Origin: Rotaria sordida
Taxonomy: Eukaryota; Rotifera; Eurotatoria; Philodinida; Philodinidae
Reading direction: 5' to 3'
Length of the DNA: 64,000 bases
NCBI GenBank assembly: GCA_905250125.1
Contig: CAJNOL010000403.1
Coordinates: 1 to 64,000 of the forward strand
This document shows, piece by piece, positions 37,598 through 49,759 of this stretch. The notes beneath the pieces are model-generated. The model searched no databases. It worked only from the letters and a program-made list of their open reading frames with translations, and was not told where the DNA came from. How positions within the stretch are numbered: the stretch's first letter is position 1; every line of letters starts with the position of its first letter. Position numbers and translations under genes: made by a program.

Positions 37598-38984
37598 ACA
37601 TTCTAAAAGCAGTTTATTTAAATAACAAAAAAAGGATTTCTCTTTCGTGTAAAAAATAATCTTTTCGCAAGCTCCAACATTGGTCTCACAGAATTTTGCG
37701 TTTTTTCAACAGTCAAAAGTACACTCAAAATAAGTTTCACTTTATAAATTAGAATAAAAACTTACCACACTTCTTTTTCAAACAAAAAAAAAACGTTTTG
37801 AATTAAGATTGATCAGCAATGAAGTTATACACATTCATTAAAATGATCCTGACTTTTGAGACACCCTTTATACTATTGTTCAGTTTGAAAAAAGATCAGA
37901 TGGCTGACTTGATTGTATTCTCTCATTACTGACTATCATCAATACGTAGGGAGAACAATAAAAAGAAAGAAGGAATGTACAACATAGTAGAGAATGGGAA
38001 GCATAGAGGCGAGAAGCAACATACGTGACAAAATTCTATGGCTCTGGTATTCATTTTACAACATATCTTCATATCCTCCTGATAAAATGTCCCACTCATC
38101 ATAATATTATCGATCACAAAAAACTAATGAGAAGCAAAAAGTTTTACAATAACACATGCCACATTGTTAGCCGCGAGAGATGAATCATGTGTCAATACGA
38201 GACATTTGAACTTCTGAAGAAATATTGACTGAGAAACGAGTTGTTTGACAAAGAATAAACATGAAAATAAATGAAAACTACAAAATAAAACAGATGAGAT
38301 GATTAATTAACACAGAGAAACATGACTTAGAATCATTTGTACACAACTCGAAGATTAGAAAAAAAAGGAACTGCAAGCGTGACAGTCCACGTACACAAAA
38401 AAAAATCAACGCTTAATTGTACAATGTATTTAATCCAAAACCAACGATACTTTCGTTGTTTTATTATACAACAAATTCTGATATCTTTTTGGGAAAAGAT
38501 ATGAAGTAGAAAATAAAATACATGATGTCTACCATCAAATATAACGAAAATAATCTACACAAATCGATAAAAGTCTGCAGCAAAACTATACAATGACAAT
38601 TAGATCAACAAGAAATTCTTTACCGTTTAAAAATTTCTTTACGCGAGACAATTTGATTTGAAAACAAGTTTTGTAATTTTATAAATATGTTAAAAGTGTT
38701 TCATAGAAACACTTTAAGACAAATGTTTTTACCAAATTATCGGAATTTTTTTTCAATACAATGGTTTCCTAAAATATACGTATTATATCCGTCTCTGACA
38801 GACGTTGTTATTATGGTTGAAACAGTATTAAATGAGAAAAAATAAATAAATAAACAAATCCAAAATATAAAACAATTCAATAAAACTAGATTTGTCATCT
38901 TACAGTCACGGTGAATAGGACAGCAATCACTCAATCTCTTCACAAAGTTAGATAGTTCCATTTGATTTTATTGTTATTAAACAA
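37598..38984. other. Spacer without recognised genes
   Basis: AT-rich; short frames near 37926 and 38737 on the minus strand look like chance. Nothing else seen. Confidence 0.45.
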
Positions 38985-39779
38985 GTCTAACAATTACAGT
39001 TAAAGAGAACAATATTTACAATAAAGTCTCTCGAATATACTATTGGCATCTTATCATCAAAAATAATTGGCTTCAATTTTGCACAATTGATACGTGTTGT
39101 ATCTCTTGTAAAATTTCTTGTGACAGTTACTAAATGTTCATATTTAACACAAAGCATACTAAGACAAGGTAGACGTGTATTCAAGTTAGAAAGAAATTCT
39201 TCCACATAATCGATGTGTACAGTTGAAAAGACGAGTTCGACGAGATGAGGATATTCAATAATCGAGGATAATTAATGGAAATGAACCTGAAATTTTAGCA
39301 AAGAAATCGTGTTCGAAAGAATGATATTGATCCCACACACGCAGACTCCTAACATTTACCAACATCTCACCAAAAACACAAAGTGTAATGTATTGTATAC
39401 GCTTCATATTGGATGGAATTGAATAAACGTGAATACGATCTGCTTTATTAAAATGATAGTCGATGTAACAGTCAACCTGAAGTCGTCTTTCAATGAACCT
39501 CCGTCGAATCTCATCACGAGTTAGTGTAAATTGTTCATCAAACGTGCTACACTCGGTTACAATGTCAAAATGAAATGTATGTAAATATGACATTCGACTG
39601 AGTATATAGTCATCCAGATAAATGCCATCAATGAATGAAATTCGCTTAGTAATACGCAAAGATAAGGTAAGTTTTTCGAAGTAGAACATTTGACGAAGCA
39701 ACGGTGCAACTAGATTATCAAATTCAGCTGTTGAAAACTTCATAAATAATGAAAAACATTTGAGTTTAAGTGCAGTTTT
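38985..39779 (-). pseudogene. F-box/LRR-like bdelloid protein, broken by a deletion and frameshift
   Basis: The exon begins after an acceptor at 39781-39780 and reads KTALKLKCFSLF, EKLTLSLRI, ISFIDG, YLHTFHFD, DEIRRRFIERR, HVYSIPSNM, FEHDFFAKISGSFPL, then shifts frame at ~39262. The next segment (SIIEYPHLVEL... EEFLSNLNTRLPCLSML...) is in another frame to a stop at about 38987. The leucine-rich strands and order match a family very common in bdelloids, usually led by an F-box. A stretch of roughly 25-30 residues between SFPL and IIEY appears missing, consistent with a deletion causing the shift. Upstream exons are not visible before the gap at 40125. Confidence 0.65.
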
Positions 39780-40124
39780 CTATAAAAAAAAACAAAACAT
39801 GTAAAAATATTAAGTAGTACTCCATTAATTTTCCGCTGAATGATAGATTCAGTTAATGGACAACTAGTGATGAAATATTTCATTCAATTCTATCTAACAA
39901 TTATAAAACGATAATCTCATACTATATTTAGACAATGTAACACATGCAAATAAATTGAAATACACAAGTGAAAAAAAAAACTTACTTATCAAATTTACTT
40001 GACGTAAGAACAATTCATTATACTTGAAACTAAATCTAATATATTGACAAGTACTGAAGCTTACTAGAGAATATCAGCAGATCTTATTTAAACTAAATTA
40101 TTAATTAGCTAGGTTTTCAATAAT

Positions 40125-40224
40125 NNNNNNNNNNNNNNNNNNNNNNNNNNNNNNNNNNNNNNNNNNNNNNNNNNNNNNNNNNNNNNNNNNNNNNNNNNNN
40201 NNNNNNNNNNNNNNNNNNNNNNNN
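40125..40224. other. Assembly gap (100 N)
   Basis: Exactly 100 Ns; a scaffold join. The 5' exons of the F-box/LRR-like gene may lie here. Confidence 0.99.
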
Positions 40225-40992
40225 GCAGCCTATGTTTAAAAGTGTTTGTATTTTTTCGTTGGCTATCCATGAACCTACCCTATACTTTTCTATTCTTGAA
40301 GGCTATCTCACCGATTGGACCAGGTATTTGAAGAAACAGCGATAGTGCCATGTTGTGGTGCGACCCATGAAGTTTCAAATGGCATATAAGAGAAGTTACA
40401 TTAAGCCTTTTATAGCGGCTAAAAAAGCCAAAATATTCCAGTGCTGATTAGAAATTACCACACGAATACAATCGTACATATAGTCTTATCACCCTATTAA
40501 AAGGGTTTTCAACCAAGACCTTTCTATACGATTACATGCAATTTTACAAGCGCTTTCTAATCACCTCTGATTGAGACCTATGTATTGAGGAACACATGAG
40601 TAATGGTGAAAATACAATCTCAAATTTTGACATACTAGCGTGGACAAAGATCAGGGTACTGGGACCCTGAAAAATCATTCGAGATAGCAGTTTTTCGAAT
40701 TGACAAATCATTCTAAATAGCCTTTCTCATCGAATGGGACCTGTTTTCCTTGCCTCATATTTCAATGTTAAATATGTTTTGATACTATGTACTATATTAC
40801 ATGATGATTGCTTGATTTTATTGATTTAATATTTTACGAAAAAATTGTTAGCTGTGTTATATAAAATAAAAACTTTAAAAAAATAAAAACACACAAAAAA
40901 AGAAGATTTTTAGCTTTGCAAATCATTTATTTGATCGATAAACTTTTGAATAGCTGTTGTTTCTAAATGTATTATATTCAAGAACGAGTTCA

Positions 40993-41866
40993 TTATTTCT
41001 CTTTTTGTTTTGTCTTCTCATTTGGGTAATTTAACCATAAAAACACTGCTCTAGCGAGAAAAAGACCAATCGATCCATACAAATTTCCAATTGAGCTTAA
41101 TTGTAGTGATGAACCATATGTCAAATGATAATTTAAAAATGAAAACATATGAATAAGATCTCCAATTGCCATACATGAGACAAACAGTTTTAATATATGT
41201 TTTTTTGTTGAATGGATATCAGTTGGAGTAGATATTGATGTAGTACAATAACGTACCAGGAAATATTCAATCATTCCCAAGAGGCTCATCACCGTACTGA
41301 AAATAGAAAAAATGAAAATGTCAAAACTGAACAGTTAACAGTTTAGTAAAGCTTTGAGATAAAAGATAAAATCAAATTTTTTCGAGCGTCTTTCTATTCC
41401 TTTATCTTAAGTTTGTTTCTTTAACATATGATCATCTCTTTCTGCCTCTCTCCACAACGGGAGTTTGCCACAAGTCGTGGCGGAACTGCCTAGAATAGGT
41501 GACGAGGTAACGAATCAGCTCACCACATTACCACTCTCAGCTTTCGTCCTCATCCCCATCTCTCACTCTCACTCTTATTCCCATCCTCAACTTATTACTT
41601 TGTTACCTCATCACCTTAGCTTCGGCAGTTCCGCCGTGACTTGAGGCATCCTACGACACAATTAGCACCTACCAAAACATTCTTGTTATCATATGTAACA
41701 CTGGATGGTCCATCACATTTGAGTTGCTAAACGATGGACATAATTGCTTTAGTAACGCACTAGGAAAAAACATTCCAAATAGGCCAATAGTAAGATTAAC
41801 TCCAATTGCCTCACCATATTGTAAAAATAGTAAAAAGAAAAATGAATATCGAGCTGACGAAATCAT
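40993..41866 (-). CDS. Four-TM membrane protein, unrecognised
   Basis: Two exons, 41866-41673 and 41296-40993, join in phase across a 376-bp intron (GTAGGT donor, TTTCAG acceptor) for 165 aa, ending in a lysine-rich tail (EKTKQKEK). Four hydrophobic segments are visible: YSFFFLLFLQYGEAIGVNL, the stretch around MITRMFCTVMSLLGMIEYF, HILKLFVSCMAIGDLIHMF, and YGSIGLFLARAVFLWL. No family recognised. The ATG at 41866 follows a splice acceptor by three bases, so a 5' untranslated exon is likely. The intron contains a small inverted-repeat transposon. Confidence 0.7.
41467..41647. mobile_element. 181-bp MITE in the intron of the four-TM gene
   Basis: Left terminus GCCACAAGTCGTGGCGGAAC matches the reverse complement of the right terminus (GCCTCAAGTCACGGCGGAAC), with similarity extending about 50 bp into AGGTGA(C/T)GAGGTAAC. 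The middle is a pyrimidine-rich tract (ATCCCCATCTCTCACTCTC). No coding frame. Confidence 0.8.
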
Positions 41867-41879
41867 TATCTGAAACATA

Positions 41880-44778
41880 GAAAAAAGACTTGCTAATTTT
41901 CGTCACGTGAAATTCATTGTTAGAATAGACCATCAAAATGAAAATAGAAAATAAAGAACTTTCATTTTCGATCTACAAATCGATAGGCGAATCATATCTT
42001 TGAAGAGATAAACTTCCACTTGAAGGATTTATCATTATATCACACCGAAATTAAAGCTGATAGTATAAACAAATTCTCACAATAAACTTTAGCTTTGTGG
42101 GTACTTCTTCAAAACGTACACGCCTCATTATAAGATTTGAAATGAAAATCTAAACAAAATATTTTCTTACATTTTGCTTATACAAGCAAAGTGTACAAAA
42201 GCCAAGTTTTTCACGATCTTAAAAAGTAAAAAATAATGTTCGTATTTTTCTTTGATGAGAAGCATAGACTGATACGTAGCAAACAAATAAACGATAATAT
42301 ATGTGTAATTTTATTGTTTGACGCGTTTACGAAAAAATGGAAAAAGAAAACAAACATAAATTGCAGATCATGTTTAGATGATAGTAGTACTGTTAACTAA
42401 ACATAAATTTTTATTTAATACTACATGCAGCTTGTGAGGTTCTGAGGTCAAAATTTACGTTTTTCCACCAAAGTGTACTGAGTACACTTTAGTTTTGTGA
42501 GCAACGTGATAGGAAAGAAAAAAACATCATTAGTGCGCGCATTCTATCGATTATATATATGTATTTAAAGATGACGCTGTATTGTTAATGTGTATAAGCG
42601 TGCCAAAAACAAGAAGACATCATATAATTTGAATAATAATTTATTTAAAAGAGAAAAGAACGTCTAATCAAACGTGATTTTTAAAAAATGTATGTAAACG
42701 CTCGATGCAGTGTACATGCACACGTATGCATCCCTATAATCGGACAACGTGTGGGTGCGTTGGACCTTGAACTATACTCACGAATGTACGCATAAAAGTT
42801 TTGCTCATGTACGCGCATTAATATACTGTCAGAGGGAAGAACATACGAATATTTTTCTAAACCGGTCACGCGTGTACATACAAGGAGATGTTGGGATGTC
42901 CAAAAAAACGAAGCACATGTGACAACTTTGCCTGGACACGCATGAATATGTAGCAGTCTTTTTGTGATATAAAATTCGAACATACGTACTTTGTGTTATA
43001 AGACAAACTTCTTCGTTATTCGGCTATTTACTTACAGTAGGATTATGATCAAGCGTGTATGATATAATGATGATTGGTAACTATGAGACATGCATGTACA
43101 TAGATGTCATTAGTTGCTGAAGTAATTGAAAAAAATGAACAAGTTTTTTTGATTAAATACTGTGATTATGGAACAGAGAAAATTAACTTCTAACAAGAAA
43201 TAAATAGAATACAAGTAGAAGAAAAAACAAATTCTCGCAAGTGGCAGCATGTATCCTGCACGATGAGAAAAAACTTGCATGTCAACGTTAAATTTGTGTA
43301 ATAATAATTTTCGTAAACAGAACCTTTTGCATTGACATAAAGAATTTAGTAAAATTCTAGTCATCTGGTAAATGCACGCAAGAAATATGTCAATATTCAA
43401 TGTGAGCCATATATCTTGCATGAATACGCAAGAATATTACTTACGAATATTTGCAACGATGAATTCTCGCATGATCTCACATGGTTTACTTGAAAATTTA
43501 ATATGTGGTATTGTTATGCGTGTGTTTGCGACACAGGTCCGTTTGCATGTTTTATTCTTGTATATGTGTACGCGATAAAGATTAATATTAACAATGATTT
43601 GCATGTTTGTACGTTATAGATAGTCACTCAAAAAAAGCTTGCAAGCAAACACAAGTATGTGATATTTTCCCGCGAACACATGCGCGTTCCAAACTTCGAC
43701 GTTTGACAGAGCAACAGAATAGGAGAAAGATCAAAAGTATACTTTACTGCCTTCATCCGATCAAGCATGAACTGTTAAAAACATTTTAGTATTTCAAATA
43801 CAAATCAAAATAGAAACATGGATTGTTATCTTTATTTGTCATCTGTCTTATTCCATCAAATATAAGTGTTTGTTGATGATCGAGATTGAGGTTGATCAAC
43901 TTCGAGAGCATTTATTAGGTCTATCAAAATAAATATGTGCAAGCTGTAAGAAAATCTAAAAATATTTATCATTTTTTGAATAATTTTTAAATCGAATTAT
44001 AAGTTTTGAATCAAAGGGATAACCACAGGTTTGGAATCGCCAACACCTCAGCACCTTTTCAGCACCTTACGACATATTTGATGCTGAGTTGTTGCACTTA
44101 TTAGATCTGTAACAGTTGTAGCTTAAAAGGTCAAATTAACTGCCAAACAAAATGTTTAAATAATTATTTGATAGGAACTGATCTGATGCAATATTTTTCA
44201 GTTAAGCATTAAGTCGTTTGAACAGCTCTTGTAACATTTTGAGTAATGAAATTTCCAATATCCTAGTTATGAAATCGAACTGAAACAAGGCTTCAGACTT
44301 GTCGAGTTTCCTTTTTTCGATCAAATTACCATATCAATCTCGAACAATAATAATCAACACATCTCGAAAGATACGCGTTTTGTTCCTGATATGCTATTTA
44401 ACTTTCATCGTTTCCCAAACTATTCAGTGTACTGTGGTAATGTAGGAAACACCGACAAATCGCTTTTCTTTTTTACCAGAACTCACCAATGAACCAAATC
44501 AACTTTCAAATAGAAGGATAATGCCAGTACTAGTTATGCACAAAATAGACTTTTTCATCAATACTTGGCAGAAGTATTTACCATGCGTTCTTATTTGTTT
44601 CCTGTACACTTTCCTCTAATCAGTTTCAATAGATACAAAAAGCAGTTCCTTCTCTCTTCCACTATCTCGAACACATTGTTTCCTTCTTGCTCATTTGTTG
44701 ATATGTTGAGTGAATTGGATAGGCTCTAAAAGAACTAATTGTTGACAAGTCTACCAATTGGTCGTTCGATAAGTAACG
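41880..44778. other. Spacer without clear genes
   Basis: 2.9 kb rich in GCATG, ACGTA and CATGCA words with several overlapping short frames on both strands. None has conserved motifs or splice structure, so I treat them as chance. Confidence 0.45.
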
Positions 44779-45120
44779 TTATAATTCACTAATGTACAAA
44801 ATATTTTGTGCAAAATCTTCGACAATGTCTTGATCGTGTGAAGCGGAGATGAATGATAGCCATTTAAAATATTTGAAGTTATCTTGAGCTGCCCGTCAAT
44901 ATTCTTCTATCATTTCGGAAGAAATACAATGACAGCGAAAGACAGTCATTAAGTGAGAATCGGTCGGACGAAGAATTAGTTGAAAACGACGACGAATCGA
45001 AATATTATCATTGAGATGTTGACCGATGTAGTTGAAAATGGGAAAGTAGTAAGGTCCGAGAGTGCGTACTTTAGTGCAACCATCGTCGCGAGCTACATCG
45101 AAAGGCTTTTCCGATGGCTG
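44779..45120 (-). pseudogene. Terminal exon fragment with in-frame TGA, unrecognised family
   Basis: A 114-codon frame on the minus strand (45120-44779, TAA) looks strongly coding: GPYYFPIFNYIGQHL, RRRFQLILRPTDSHL, FRCHC, DNFKYFKWLSFI. A TGA at 44898-44896 interrupts it (EEY-stop-RAAQDN). Codon composition is the same on both sides, so the stop likely replaced a sense codon, plausibly Trp. The frame can start at a phase-0 acceptor (CATCAG) at the edge of foldback 13. No family recognised and no 5' exon found. Confidence 0.55.
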
Positions 45121-45126
45121 ATGGTA

Positions 45127-45430
45127 TAGGGTCGAGGAAAGGTGTGGATGTTAGCTTCATGTTAGCATTAACATCAACAATCCACATTCACACCCCAGTG
45201 TTGGGCAACTTCGGATATATACCGCTCCAACTCTAGATAACTTCGCTCCTATTTTAAAAAATTCCACTTCAACTCCACTCCAATTTTGTCCACCAATTGT
45301 AAAATCTCACTCCAACTCTACCCACCCATTGCAAAATTCCACTCCAACTCTAGTGAAAAAAACCGTCAACTGCGGAGTTAACTCTAACTTCGAGTTGGAG
45401 TTGCCCAACACTGCCATACCCACATCCTTT
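45127..45430. repeat. Telomere-like GT/CA foldback 13, interrupted by a hAT-like element
   Basis: GT arm 45127-45153 (GGTGTGGATGTTAG) and CA arm 45174-45195 (ATCCACATTCACACCC), which resumes after the insertion as CCATACCCACATCC (45414-45430). Confidence 0.8.
45196..45413. mobile_element. hAT-like non-autonomous element inside foldback 13
   Basis: 218 bp starting CAGTGTTGGGCAACT and ending with the reverse complement AGTTGCCCAACACTG, a hAT-type terminus. Flanking octamers TCACACCC (45188-45195) and CCATACCC (45414-45421) match at 6 of 8 positions, consistent with a diverged 8-bp target duplication. The interior is built from TCCACTCCAACTCTA-like tandem units. No transposase. Confidence 0.85.
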
Positions 45431-45718
45431 TTTTATCCGACCCTTTCTAAGATGTGTATCTCGTTCAATTGAACTTTGTTTCACTGAACAGACGGTATTC
45501 ACGAAATGAATAGTTTTGCGACAAAAATTATTGAATTTTAAAAGATCCTTCAAAATTATAACTTACGGTCTGTTAATCTTTATTTGAATGTTTCATCGAA
45601 ATATCAATTACATGTAGCACTAAATGTCTGAAACAGAATAATGACATATATCTACAGCAGACATCATCAAAGAAAAAAAAAATCTACGAATGCAGTCATA
45701 TGAAGCCACCTCTAATTG

Positions 45719-46198
45719 TCAAGATTTTAGATAAAAGTAAATACCAAACCATATTCCAAGAAGAATATAATTTAAAAATAGAATGATATTATTGAACCAA
45801 TACAATGTACGATGGCAATAGGTCGTTGTTTTTGCTGGATTCCAATATTGAATCTTTTGTTCAATCTTAAATGCCCACACAGTTCCACGAAGTATCAATA
45901 AAAATGTCATCAAACAAAAGAAAAATAACATATATATAAGGATAGTCGATTTTCTGTAAGATAGAGTAAAAATGAGTAGAATGCATAGACCGATCATTGC
46001 GCCTTCGATAATCAAAAACATAGGTAACATTCGTTATATTGGACATCGATCTATATATAGACTTCCTATAACAATCATTGATATGGGGACAGTTAATACA
46101 AGGCTTAATGTAAAAAAGCGAAGTCGCCAAGGACATGAATTGTCTTCTTTTTGACTATTTTCATCAGTGCCTAACATAGCAGCCTCAGAGTCATTCAT
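45719..46198 (-). pseudogene. TMEM272-like four-TM protein with a premature TAA
   Basis: From ATG 46198 (two bases after a TTTTAG acceptor) the frame reads an acidic N-terminus (MNDSEAAMLGTDEN), CPWRLRFFTLSLVLTVPISMIVIGSLYIDRCPI, then TAA at 46036-46034. It continues unbroken in the same frame (RMLPMFLIIEGAMIGL..., two more TM segments, YWFNNIILFLNYILLGIWFGIYF) to TGA 45721-45719. The IGSLY.DCP.Q..IP.FLI pattern is typical of TMEM272-like proteins, where the stop position is normally Gln, so CAA to TAA is the simplest event. A pseudogene or null allele is likely. Confidence 0.7.
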
Positions 46199-47674
46199 AT
46201 CTAAAAATACAGATAATCAGTATCGATCAAGAGACGATTTACTTATCTTTTAATATATCTAGCCAAATCATTACAAACAAAGGACATGACAAACCTTCTG
46301 ATCATTGTTAGAATGAAGAATAGAATAACAATTCAGAGGAAAAAAAGATTGTGAAAAATGAATCACCTTGAGAGACGTAATTTGCCCAAAAAATATCATA
46401 GTTGCAAAACATAGTTCTCTCTGTTGATTTAATATGTGTTTTGCCACTCTATTATGACTAATGAATGCACACATTCACATAGAATGTTGATAAGGAACGT
46501 GAATAACAACCAAAGACATAAAAGAAGATACAGATTCTCGTAACTTCAAATAAATGAAACTTACAGCGAAATCTCAACGTATTGAAAATTTGAAGTAACA
46601 GAAAAGAGATCATATGGAAAACGCATTCACATTGAGTTTCCTATTCTCTCATCATATAGAATTCTGAAAAAGAACATTTTACAACTTCGAGAAATATTCG
46701 TATTTTAAATAAGCAATATGTTATCTATAAACATCAGCGAAGAATCATGCAAAAAAGTAAAAAAGCAAAACGTTGTATAAAAAGCATTACTTGAGATTTT
46801 TTCAAATGCGTTCGAACATTGTTAATGTTATCTTGCCTGATAATTATCAACCTTATTCTTGTTATCATGCACGTATCTTTATGCATTCTAACACACTCAA
46901 TTCTTCTCTTGAATATTATACGAATAATTGAAAATCCATGCTGAAAAATAAAAAGAGAATTTCGAACATTTCAGCGTTCTCTCTCGTCACAGACCGACAA
47001 ATATTTCGACATGTCCGCCAAACATAAATCTTTTTACATCAGACCATATTCATTTCTATGCTATGCCTATTTTTCGAAAATTTCTTCATTCTTGTAAATA
47101 TTTTAAAAGTGGAAAAATATCGTATAACCTAATAGCAGAACAGAATCTAAAAACGAAAAAGTTTGATCCTTTCATATTGTCCAATGGTATTTGAGATATT
47201 CAAGAAGATCTCTATAGGTTAGACTACTTTTGTACTCGTTCTGAAGGTGAGAAGAGGGCCCATGTCGCCGATAGCGGTAAAATAGCGCCGTTATAACGTC
47301 GTTATAGCGATCGCATTCTGACCCCTTTTTCTAGTTCGTTATGGCCGTTATAGTGCGATATAACGACAACATCAATTAATATTACGCACTATGTGACATA
47401 ACATTTAGTGTGTTTTGTTGTTTCCATACATGCTTACTTTTATCAATATCTGATATTATAAAAGGTCTGAAATTGAGATCTGCTGACTTTCGCAGCATCA
47501 AATTTATTTTATCATATATATATATATATGTATTATAACAAAAATAAATAATGACTTTAACGTCATTAACCATTTCACAATAAATACAATAAGAAAAAAA
47601 ACAGTTTGTAGTACAAATATCATTTCAGATATATAAAAAAAACGAGTTCTAAGAACAGTATTAATTGAAGAATA

Positions 47675-49650
47675 CTATTCATTGTTCATCGACATTTTAA
47701 GCTTTCTCACTGCTACTCTTCGTTTTGCAAGAAAAACTTCACGAAGCCAATCATTAAATAATTGATCTAATTGATCATTTGTTAATTTAAACTTACAACG
47801 AACGGATTCTAAAATAAAAAAGAAATAGAGTTATATCATACAGAATAATTGAAATATTAACCTCGTATCAATTGATATCGATAGTCGTTATGTGTTTCTT
47901 CTGGTTTTAATGCCACTAGTTCATCCATAGTATAAAGTATTTCAACGAGATTTGTAACATAAAGATTAGCTTTGTCTCTAGTAGCTGGAATTTTCATTAA
48001 ATCAGTACTTGACATACCATCAGTGGATGTAAATATCTATTAATAAAAAAACAAAAAGATGAAAGCAAAATTAAATATTGTACAATATTGTACTCACCAA
48101 ACTAGATGGAAAATTTACATCATCATTGGAATCAGCACCTGGTTCATCTAGTGCAATAGATACCTATGAAGGATTCCGATAAACAATAGTCTTGTTTAAA
48201 AGGTTAGCAAACTTTTATGAAAATAATTGTTGAAGCAAAATATTGCCGTTTTTAAACCATACCTGTCTCTTGTTCAATACCTTTTGGATCTTCAATTGAT
48301 TATTGTATAATGTTTTTATCATTTTCTCAATTCGTTCATGAGAAAGCTGTAATGGAATAAAATACTTCTGCTCCATTTGTTTAAGATACGATTCTACGCT
48401 GCTTGGAACGTTGATTGTAGAATCTGTTGTAGTTAAAGTAGTAATACGTCGACCATTGAATGTAGGAGTTTTAATTATTTCATTTGTTCGTATTAAATTT
48501 TCGTTATCGGATTCAATATCTGAGGAAGATATATTATCTTCTTGAATCTTCTTTGATTTTTTTTTCTTTTTGTTTTGTGGTGGAGAAGGTGATGAGTCAA
48601 TCGTAGGTCTTGTATGACAATTAAAATTTGATGACGAATTCACTGTTGACGATTTTTTTTTGGTAACTAAACTTGTTTCTCTAATTGACGGTGATGAAGA
48701 CGAGTTATTCGAATTAATAGAGGTCGCAGTGGTGGTTGTTGTTGCTAAATATTAGTAAATGCATAAAAAAAAGAATTTCAATAAAAAACAAGGATTTGCC
48801 TGTTATATCAGTTGCGTTTGGATTTGTAGTAACTTTTGGACAACTTTCATGTCGTGTTCGTTGCCATCCTTAATTTTAAAGAAAAGTTAATATTTTTATG
48901 AAAACATAGAACGAACCCTTATTTATTATTGTACTTCCACTACCATTCTTTACTCGAGTTGGAGTCATTCCGTTAATCATATCTAAAAAATTTAAGAGGA
49001 ACTCGAAAATTATTTCTCACGAATGAAATGACTAAAATTTATCATTTCTCTCATCTGTACTGTGTCTAGTGGATAATTCGAAAATTTAAACAAAAGTCAA
49101 AATTTCTTATTTACACTTACTTAAATTTGAAACAGTTTGACGAGGTGAATCATTGTGAATAACATTAACAGGTACGTCAATAGAGAACGGTACATCCTTT
49201 AGAGTAGTATATGTTGGTTTTTCTAACAAAATATAAAGTAAACTTTTAGTATAAAAAATAGCACGTACCTGATGTATTTGAAGTGATGTCTTTTGATTGT
49301 GTATTTTCGTTTCTTCGTTCGTAATCGCTTTCGATGTCTTCGTGTTGTTTTTGCACAAGACGATCAGCAGCTTTACTACATATCTCAAAATTGCCTAAAT
49401 TGAAGAATAACTTAGTTATATTTCGATGGTCAATTTCCATTTTACCTGTCTCAAAAATAAATGCCATATATTTTTTATGGCCAGATTGTACAAAAACAAA
49501 ACCATCTTGCTCAGCTGGTGAACATTGTTTTGATTTAACAACAGAAAATGAATTATCACATGGGAAAATAACTACATGATACACTTCAGAACGTTCCACT
49601 GCTCTACGATTTAATGTACAACTTCTAGTAGATGTATTTCTTTCATTCAT
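47675..49650 (-). CDS. Second transposon gene, 474 aa, possibly BEN-type C-terminus
   Basis: Nine exons: 49650-49446, 49394-49269, 49222-49121, 48982-48917, 48868-48800, 48744-48263, 48163-48098, 48036-47862 and 47808-47675 (TAG). All join in phase to 1,425 nt. Introns are ~50-130 bp; intron 5 uses a GC donor (GCAAAT) and intron 1 (51 bp, divisible by 3) could be retained. The N-terminal part (SEVYHVVIFPCDNSFSVV, KSKQCSPAEQDGFVFVQSG) resembles the start of transposon-linked BEN-domain proteins. The middle is Ser/Thr-rich with a lysine stretch (NKKKKKSKK), likely nuclear localisation. The C-terminal helical region (ATRDKANLYVTNLVEIL, LTNDQLDQLFNDWLREVFLAKRR) may be a degenerate BEN DNA-binding domain. 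It starts 110 bp after the transposase stop. Likely a TnpA-like accessory DNA-binding protein. Confidence 0.7.
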
Positions 49651-49759
49651 TATTATTATCTGAAACAAAAGTCAATATATGTGTGATGAATAAGTACCTA
49701 TAAGTTGATGAAGGTTAGAGACTTGAATACTAAATGATTACGAAGATCGTTGAATATAG

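Noticed and set aside
42681..43789. Cluster of short frames at 42.7-43.8 kb
   Set aside because: Rich in His, Cys and Met from CATG/ACGT words, overlapping on both strands; no conserved pattern.
33439..46198. Genetic code change with UGA as Trp
   Set aside because: UGA ends the AIG1-like and VWA7-like genes and TGG is common within intact genes such as the transposase, so the standard code is used.
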